From positions 1 through 10,426 of the forward strand of contig JACNFT010000093.1 in NCBI GenBank assembly GCA_014384505.1: DNA of 10,426 nucleotides, read 5' to 3'. A program made the translations under genes and the position numbers. The notes beneath the pieces were generated by a model. It had not been told where the DNA came from. It worked only from the letters and a program-made list of their open reading frames with translations, and ran no database searches. Shown in pieces: positions 6,055-10,426 of the stretch (positions are counted from its first letter, which is position 1; each line of letters begins with the position of its first letter). Source of the DNA: Cryomorphaceae bacterium (GTDB lineage: Bacteria; Bacteroidota; Bacteroidia; Flavobacteriales; BACL11).

Positions 6055-7860
6055 ATGCGTTTACTATTTGTTTTTATGCTAATATCTTTCTTTGCTGTTG
6101 CACAACAGGGAGAACAAAAATTGGCCTATCAATACTATGTAAATGGTGAGTATGATAAAGCAATTTCTATTTATCAAGAGCTGAATAAGGAACGATTTTC
6201 AGTTGCTTACTATATTCCCTACTTTGGTTCATTACTAAAAACAGAACAATATAAGCAAGCTGAGAAATTAGCAAAAAAAGCGGTTAAAATTTTCCCTAAT
6301 AGTTTGAACTATCAGTTAGAAGTTGGTATAGTTCAGCAAAAAAGTGGAAATGCTAAAAAGGCAGATCTTACTTTTAAAAAAATATTCGAAAATTTAACAG
6401 GCCAGCAATCCCAAGCAATAAATTTAGCCAATACTTTTATGCGATATGACATGTATGGTGATGCTTTACGGGTCTATATATTATCCGAAAAGCTAAATGC
6501 TAAATCTAATTTTGGTACGCAAAAGGCAGAGCTATATGCGCATTTAGGTAAAATGGATTTGATGATTGTAGAATACCTAAATGAGTTAAAACGCAACCCA
6601 CAGCAAAAGTCAATGGTTTTTGCACGAGTGCAATTATTTTTAAATAATGATGGGATTAAAAGTGAGACTAATTATCAGTTAGTAAAAAAACAATTATTAC
6701 CTTTTGTAAGAGAAGAACAAGATAGAACTGAATTTTCAGAGCTGCTTATTTGGCTCTTTATGCAAAATGCACAATATGAAATGGCATTTAGGCAAGCCAT
6801 ATCATTAGACAAACGCACAGATGCTGATGGTGAAGAAGTTTTTGATTTGGCAGAAATTTTCTTGGATAAAGAATACTATGATTTGGCGATTAAAGCTTAT
6901 GAATATGTTATTCAAAAGGGTAAGAATAATTTTTTATTTATTGATGCAAATATTAATAAGTTATATACCAAAACTAAAATTTTAAACAGTAAAAATCAAG
7001 AGGTTAATAGCTTAGATGATGAATATAAAAACTTAATTAGTGAGTTAGGAGAGAGTAGAAATACTGTATTGTTACTTTCCAACTATGCACATTTCAAAGC
7101 TTTTTATTTACATGATTTATTGGCAGCCGAAACTATATTATTAAGCGCTATGGATGTGTCAGGCATTGATAAATATGATTTAGCAGAATGTAAGCTAGAG
7201 TATGCTGATGTTCAATTGCTTTTAGGAAACATTTGGGAATCCTTGTTGTATTATTCTCAAGTTGAAAAGGACTTTAAAGAAAATCCTATTGGACATCAGG
7301 CAAAATTAAGACGAGCAAAGATTTCTTATTATCAAGGTGATTTTAATTGGGCTCAGGCTCAGTTAGGAACCTTGAAGGCATCTACTTCAAAATTGATAGC
7401 TAATGATGCTATGGATTTGTCTTTGTTGATTATTGACAATCTAAATTTAGATACTTCTTCTATTGCTATGCAAACGTTTGCAAATGCTGATTTGCTGTTT
7501 TATCAGCAGAAGTATGAAAAGGCAATTGCTAAGTATGATTCAGTGATTACTATTTTCCCTGGTCATACTTTGTCTGATGAAATATACATGCGAAAGGCTG
7601 AAATATACATGAAATTGAACAATACGGATATGGTATTGGAAATGTATAATAAGATTGCAACTGATTGGAATTATGATATTTTGGCTGATGATGCGCTTTA
7701 CAAAATGGCAAAACTATATGATAATACTTTAAGTAATCCTGAAAAAGCTATGGAGCTATACGAGAAGATATTATTGGAACATAACAGCAGTATTTTTGTT
7801 GCAGAAGCTAGAAAGCGTTTCAGAATCTTAAGAGGCGATAATTTAAATGAGGAAAAATGA
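6055..7860 (+). CDS. Exported tetratricopeptide-repeat protein
   Basis: This 601-residue protein has a signal peptide (residues 1-17, MRLLFVFMLISFFAVAQ) and no lipobox cysteine, so it is probably periplasmic or surface-facing. TPR-like helix pairs are clear at the N-terminus (about 22-45, AYQYYVNGEYDKAISIYQEL; about 50-80, YKQAEKLAKKAVKIFPNS; about 86-112) and at the C-terminus (about 480-515, FYQQKYEKAIAKYDSVITIFP; then EIYMRKAEIYMKL, and DNTLSNPEKAMELYEKILLEH near the end). The middle is helical but too divergent to assign repeats by eye. TPR arrays mediate protein contacts; no enzyme motif is visible and I do not know the partner. The C-terminal repeats resemble those of BamD/YbgF-like envelope proteins, a weak resemblance. 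The ATG follows the serS TAA with no gap, and the stop overlaps the next start by 4 bases (ATGA), so coupled expression is likely. Confidence 0.88.
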   Translation: MRLLFVFMLISFFAVAQQGEQKLAYQYYVNGEYDKAISIYQELNKERFSVAYYIPYFGSLLKTEQYKQAEKLAKKAVKIFPNSLNYQLEVGIVQQKSGNAKKADLTFKKIFENLTGQQSQAINLANTFMRYDMYGDALRVYILSEKLNAKSNFGTQKAELYAHLGKMDLMIVEYLNELKRNPQQKSMVFARVQLFLNNDGIKSETNYQLVKKQLLPFVREEQDRTEFSELLIWLFMQNAQYEMAFRQAISLDKRTDADGEEVFDLAEIFLDKEYYDLAIKAYEYVIQKGKNNFLFIDANINKLYTKTKILNSKNQEVNSLDDEYKNLISELGESRNTVLLLSNYAHFKAFYLHDLLAAETILLSAMDVSGIDKYDLAECKLEYADVQLLLGNIWESLLYYSQVEKDFKENPIGHQAKLRRAKISYYQGDFNWAQAQLGTLKASTSKLIANDAMDLSLLIIDNLNLDTSSIAMQTFANADLLFYQQKYEKAIAKYDSVITIFPGHTLSDEIYMRKAEIYMKLNNTDMVLEMYNKIATDWNYDILADDALYKMAKLYDNTLSNPEKAMELYEKILLEHNSSIFVAEARKRFRILRGDNLNEEK

Positions 7861-8165
7861 TAATTTATAATGTAACCGTTAGTGTAGAAGAAAGTATTAA
7901 GCAAGATTGGTTAATATGGATGCAAGATGTGCATATTCCTGAGGTAATGGCTACTGGTGTTTTTTTAAAATCACAGATAAATAGAGTGATAGTACAGGGG
8001 GATAGTGACAATACTTTTGCTATTGCATATACATGTGAAAGCATGAAGGATTTGCATCTATATCAAGTAAAATTTGCTGCTGAATTACAGCAAAAACATG
8101 TGGCTCGCTATGGTGAAAAAGCAGTTGCTTTCCGTACTTTAATGGAGGTTATTCAAGAATTTTAA
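7857..8165 (+). CDS. DUF4286 family protein, function unknown
   Basis: This 102-residue soluble protein begins MIIYNVTVSVEES and continues with DWLIWMQDVHIPEVMATG, a central beta strand INRVIVQGDSDNTFAIAYTC, and a VAFRTLMEVI end. This matches the DUF4286 pattern of small alpha/beta (ferredoxin-like, possibly dimeric) proteins common in Bacteroidota. There is no signal peptide and no evident catalytic residues. The start codon overlaps the TPR gene's stop (ATGA), which argues for translational coupling. From memory, flavobacterial genomes often have serS, a TPR gene and DUF4286 in this order, frequently followed by the 16S rRNA dimethyltransferase gene rsmA; here an MFS-like transporter follows instead. 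The family assignment is good; the function is not known to me. Confidence 0.87.
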   Translation: MIIYNVTVSVEESIKQDWLIWMQDVHIPEVMATGVFLKSQINRVIVQGDSDNTFAIAYTCESMKDLHLYQVKFAAELQQKHVARYGEKAVAFRTLMEVIQEF

Positions 8166-8183
8166 CAAGTAATTTTTTCTGTT

Positions 8184-9398
8184 TTGAAGAAAGTTATTAA
8201 AGCATATTTACAATTAGAAGAACATGTTCTTTTAATGATAAAAGCTGAGTTTTTTGTTCAGTTGATTGGGGCAGCTTTCTTTCTGATTTTAAATATCTAT
8301 TTGGCAAAGCAAGGCTTTTCTGATCCTGAGATAGCCAATTTTATCTCTTATCGTTTTCTGGCAGTTATGTTGCTGGCTTTTCCTTTGGGTTTTTACATTA
8401 AGGGAAAACCGCTCAAGCCCTTTTTTATCATGGGCAGCTTAGGTGTGCCTATGGTTGCTATTGCATTAGTTTTGGTAATTCAGTATGGTTTGTATCAGTA
8501 CTTGCCTGCATTATTTATTTTGTGGGGGATTGTTTTTACCTTGTTTCAAGTAAGTTCTTTGCCTTATGTAATGCGAAATACTTCAGTTGAAAATCAATCA
8601 CATGCTATATCATTGAATTATGCGACCCATAGTTTTGGCACGATATTAAGTGGAATAATCATCTTTGGCTTTGGACAGTTTATGAAGAAAATGGATGAAG
8701 GAATTATTTTATTATTCATTGCTGTACTTGGTTTTTTTGGGGTGTATTATTTGCTAAAAATGAAGGTGGATGTAGTAGTGCCAGCAAAGAAGGGATTGCA
8801 ATGGAAATCCTATGATTGGGGCTTGTTGCTTAAGGCAATTATCCCAACTATTATTATTGCTATTGGGGCAGGCCTAACTATCCCATTCATCAATTTATTT
8901 CTCTTTCATAATTTTCAAATAGATTCCACAGGCTTTGCGGTTATTGGTGGTGTGGCTAGTGTGTTGGTTGCTATTTTGGCTCTGCTTGTCCCTAATGTGA
9001 AAAATAAATTGGGGTTCAAAAAAGGAATAACCTATACGCAAACTACTGCTGTTATTGCTTTGGTTGCTTTGGCTACAACTGAGTTTTTTGTAGGTTATTG
9101 GTGGGCTTTGCCAGTAGCTGTTTTGTGCTTTTGGGTGCGTACTCCACTTATGAATATGGCTGCACCTATGACTTCCGAACTTACTATGAATTATGTAGGA
9201 AAGAAAAACCAAGAAATGCTGAGTGCAATTATGGCAGCAATATGGAGTGGAAGTTGGTTTTTCAGTTCCCAAATATTCCGATACTTAAAAGCTGAAGGCT
9301 TACCTTATGCGTATATATTTTACATAACAGCTGTCTTGTATGGTTTTGGGGTATTTATGTACTACCTCTTGGTGTTGGATTATGAGAGAAGAAGTTAG
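8184..9398 (+). CDS. MFS-like multi-pass transporter, substrate unknown
   Basis: This integral membrane protein of about 404 residues has roughly 11-12 hydrophobic segments, a central cytoplasmic loop (about 192-210, KMKVDVVVPAKKG) dividing it into two halves, and a short charged end (DYERRS). The length, two-half layout and GxG-rich helices suggest the major facilitator superfamily; no substrate signature is visible. The start is uncertain. The only upstream start in frame after the preceding stop is TTG at 8184; the first ATG is at 8235. I prefer the TTG because the residues it adds (KKVIKAYLQLEEHVLL) look like a normal amphipathic N-terminus, and starting at 8235 would leave almost nothing before the first helix. 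It lies 18 bases after the DUF4286 stop in the same frame, so it is probably the last gene of the serS run. No terminator is visible after it. Confidence 0.8.
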   Translation: MKKVIKAYLQLEEHVLLMIKAEFFVQLIGAAFFLILNIYLAKQGFSDPEIANFISYRFLAVMLLAFPLGFYIKGKPLKPFFIMGSLGVPMVAIALVLVIQYGLYQYLPALFILWGIVFTLFQVSSLPYVMRNTSVENQSHAISLNYATHSFGTILSGIIIFGFGQFMKKMDEGIILLFIAVLGFFGVYYLLKMKVDVVVPAKKGLQWKSYDWGLLLKAIIPTIIIAIGAGLTIPFINLFLFHNFQIDSTGFAVIGGVASVLVAILALLVPNVKNKLGFKKGITYTQTTAVIALVALATTEFFVGYWWALPVAVLCFWVRTPLMNMAAPMTSELTMNYVGKKNQEMLSAIMAAIWSGSWFFSSQIFRYLKAEGLPYAYIFYITAVLYGFGVFMYYLLVLDYERRS

Positions 9399-9440
9399 GC
9401 TGAAAGAAATTATTTTAGCACATGGTTTTAACTTTTTCCT

Positions 9441-9448
9441 TAAGTTTG
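9441..9448 (+). promoter_or_regulatory. Candidate -7 element for the small Cys-rich protein gene
   Basis: TAAGTTTG matches TAnnTTTG and ends 16 bases before the ATG at 9465, the same spacing as for the EamA gene. No good -33 element is seen. It suggests that the small gene has its own promoter and does not depend only on readthrough from the serS run. Confidence 0.45.
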
Positions 9449-9464
9449 CCAAAAAATATATATT

Positions 9465-9656
9465 ATGGAAACTTATAAGTGTAGTAAATGCGGTATGTCT
9501 GTTAATGCAACTTGCGGTAAGTGTGATGCCCCATTAGTTAATGATGTACTCAAGTTAGATGATGGGAGAGAGGTGCAGATTTCAAAATGCCCAAATGGAC
9601 ATGGAAAAATCAAATCTCCTTTATGTTGTGGAGAAGATATGAGTTGTGCTATATAG
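9465..9656 (+). CDS. Small cysteine-rich metal-binding protein, desulforedoxin-like with inserted Cys/His cluster
   Basis: This 63-residue cytoplasmic protein has eight cysteines and one histidine in a patterned order: Cys6-x2-Cys9, Cys17-x2-Cys20, Cys42-x3-His46, Cys54-Cys55 and Cys61. The ends, YKCSKCG and PLCCGEDM, look like the two halves of a desulforedoxin / desulfoferrodoxin N-terminal iron site, where a CxxC and a CC pair hold one iron. The middle adds a second possible site from Cys17, Cys20, Cys42 and His46. The alternative is a plain two-site zinc-ribbon protein. Similar short proteins occur in other flavobacteria as unnamed conserved ORFs, as far as I recall, so it is a real gene; its role (metal storage, electron transfer, superoxide or redox handling) is unknown. 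It lies 66 bases after the MFS gene, has its own -7 box, and converges on the MBL hydrolase gene. Confidence 0.85.
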   Translation: METYKCSKCGMSVNATCGKCDAPLVNDVLKLDDGREVQISKCPNGHGKIKSPLCCGEDMSCAI

Positions 9657-9665
9657 GGACCCCTT

Positions 9666-9702
9666 AAAAAAATAGGAGAAAAAAATTGCTCCATTCTTTT
9701 TT
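9666..9702. terminator. Bidirectional hairpin terminator between the Cys-rich gene and the MBL hydrolase
   Basis: AAT-A-GGAG (9671-9678) pairs with CTCC-ATT (9689-9695) with one bulged A; inner A-T pairs can extend the stem past one mismatch. Six T residues follow on the plus strand (9697-9702). Seven U residues would follow on the minus strand (A-run 9666-9672). The stem is weaker than that at 4717-4747, but its place between two convergent genes supports the call. Confidence 0.6.
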
Positions 9703-9711
9703 ATGCTGAGC

Positions 9712-10350
9712 CTATTGTAGGTGTGGATTATGTTCCTTCTCATATCCTATTGTAGTACTTGGTCCGTGCCCGCAAAACACCTTTGTTTCATTATCTAGGG
9801 TAAATAATTTACTTGTAATGCTGTTAATAAGTGCATTATGATCTCCTCCTGGCAAATCGGTACGACCTATACTTCTTCGAAAAAGAACATCTCCAGCAAT
9901 TATTAAGTTATTTTCTTGGCTATGCAAACAAATATGTCCTGGTGCATGTCCTGGGGTAAATAGTATATTGAAACTACTATCTCCAAAATTTAGGGTATCT
10001 CCTTGAGCCAAAAAATGTTTTGGGGAAGGTGATCCTTCATAATCCTCTAGGCCATATATTTTACTAATGCTTCCTGCATTTTCAAGCAATGGCAAGTCTT
10101 CTTTATGCATATAGAGTTCTAAATCCCAGAGTTCACTTGCGAACTTGTTTCCAAGCACATGGTCAATATGACAATGGGTGTTAATTAGCTTTACGGGTTT
10201 TAATCCTTCAATAGTAATGAATCTTCTTAATTCATCTCTCTCTTTGTCTGTATAGCAACCTGGGTCAATTATTACACATTCCTTAGTATCGTCATACACT
10301 ACAAAGGTATTTTCTTGAAAAGGATTGAAGGTAAAGGATTTAACTTTCAT
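9712..10350 (-). CDS. Metallo-beta-lactamase-fold hydrolase (glyoxalase II-like)
   Basis: This 212-residue soluble protein has the full metallo-beta-lactamase zinc set: THCHIDH at 58-64 (His59, His61, Asp63, His64), His135 in TPGHAPGH, Asp154 in AGDVLF, and His195 in CGHGP. The N-terminus FNPFQENTFVVYDD, then IIDPG, is typical of the glyoxalase II-like subgroup common in Bacteroidota, and GRTDLPGGDH follows the metal-bridging aspartate as in that group. These enzymes hydrolyse thioesters such as S-lactoylglutathione or related acyl substrates. The protein lacks the long C-terminal substrate-binding domain of classic glyoxalase II (about 250 residues), so the true substrate is open. It stands alone, convergent with the small Cys-rich gene. 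The ATG at 10350 gives the expected N-terminus. Confidence 0.93.
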   Translation of the reverse strand: MKVKSFTFNPFQENTFVVYDDTKECVIIDPGCYTDKERDELRRFITIEGLKPVKLINTHCHIDHVLGNKFASELWDLELYMHKEDLPLLENAGSISKIYGLEDYEGSPSPKHFLAQGDTLNFGDSSFNILFTPGHAPGHICLHSQENNLIIAGDVLFRRSIGRTDLPGGDHNALINSITSKLFTLDNETKVFCGHGPSTTIGYEKEHNPHLQ

Positions 10351-10387
10351 TGCTATTGTTTTTAGTTTTTTAATGTCTTTCTTCTGG

Positions 10388-10395
10388 CAAAGATA
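10388..10395 (-). promoter_or_regulatory. Candidate -7 element for the MBL hydrolase gene
   Basis: The minus strand reads TATCTTTG, matching TAnnTTTG, 37 bases before the ATG at 10350. About 18-21 bases further upstream lies GTTTT, a partial match to the -33 TTTG. The leader is A-rich with no Shine-Dalgarno sequence. Confidence 0.5.
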
Positions 10396-10426
10396 TGTTA
10401 ATTAGTGTGTTAAAACTATCCGTTTT

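Noticed and set aside
7579..7611. Direct repeat GAAATATACATG twice, 21 bases apart
   Set aside because: It is in frame inside the TPR gene and encodes EIYM twice within one helical repeat region, so it is explained by the coding repeat.
8895..9272. Minus-strand open frame of 125 residues inside the MFS-like gene
   Set aside because: It is antisense to a well-supported membrane protein, has no recognisable domain, and its composition (Ser, His, Thr, Asn rich) is that of an antisense shadow.

Overview
The window looks like an ordinary chromosomal segment of a member of the Bacteroidota, most probably the Flavobacteriia. DNA is AT-rich throughout. Start codons lack clear Shine-Dalgarno sequences, and the -7 boxes match the Bacteroidota consensus TAnnTTTG. 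The gene content agrees: a gldE-gldD gliding pair, an M43 metalloprotease with a type IX secretion (T9SS) style C-terminus, a DUF4286 protein, and ribosomal protein L21 with a Lys/Ala-rich tail. No mobile element, CRISPR array, tRNA, rRNA or integration scar was seen. No stretch over 300 bases lacks a gene; the longest gap is the 156-base divergent region at 3793-3948.

Layout. 1-725 (+): the 3' end of gldE overlaps gldD by 11 bases. 685-1695 (-): ctaA/COX15-type heme A synthase, whose 3' end overlaps that of gldD by 41 bases. 1769-2644 (+): an EamA/DMT transporter, divergent from ctaA and ending in a hairpin shared with the next gene. 2677-3792 (-): secreted M43 metalloprotease. 3949-4691 (+): rplU-rpmA (L21-L27) with a strong terminator at 4717-4747. 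4789-9398 (+): serS, an exported TPR protein, DUF4286 and an MFS-like transporter, closely spaced or overlapping and probably one transcript. 9465-9656 (+): a 63-residue cysteine-rich metal-binding protein. 9712-10350 (-): a glyoxalase II-like metallo-beta-lactamase-fold hydrolase, convergent with the small protein across a second shared hairpin.

Functionally this is mostly housekeeping: translation (L21, L27, SerS), respiration (heme A for cytochrome oxidase), envelope and secretion (GldE/GldD, M43 protease, TPR protein), plus two transporters and a hydrolase. GldD (gliding and T9SS-associated) and the M43 protease (likely T9SS cargo) fit one theme, but they are not co-transcribed.

I do not see a convincing new multi-gene system. 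The points most worth a second look are the small protein at 9465-9656, which reads as a desulforedoxin-like site split by a second Cys/His cluster; an AAGCGCTT-centred palindrome in the protease/rplU divergent region; the nearly leaderless spacing of the ctaA promoter; and the contrast between two convergent pairs with shared hairpins and one (gldD/ctaA) with overlapping 3' ends and no visible terminator.
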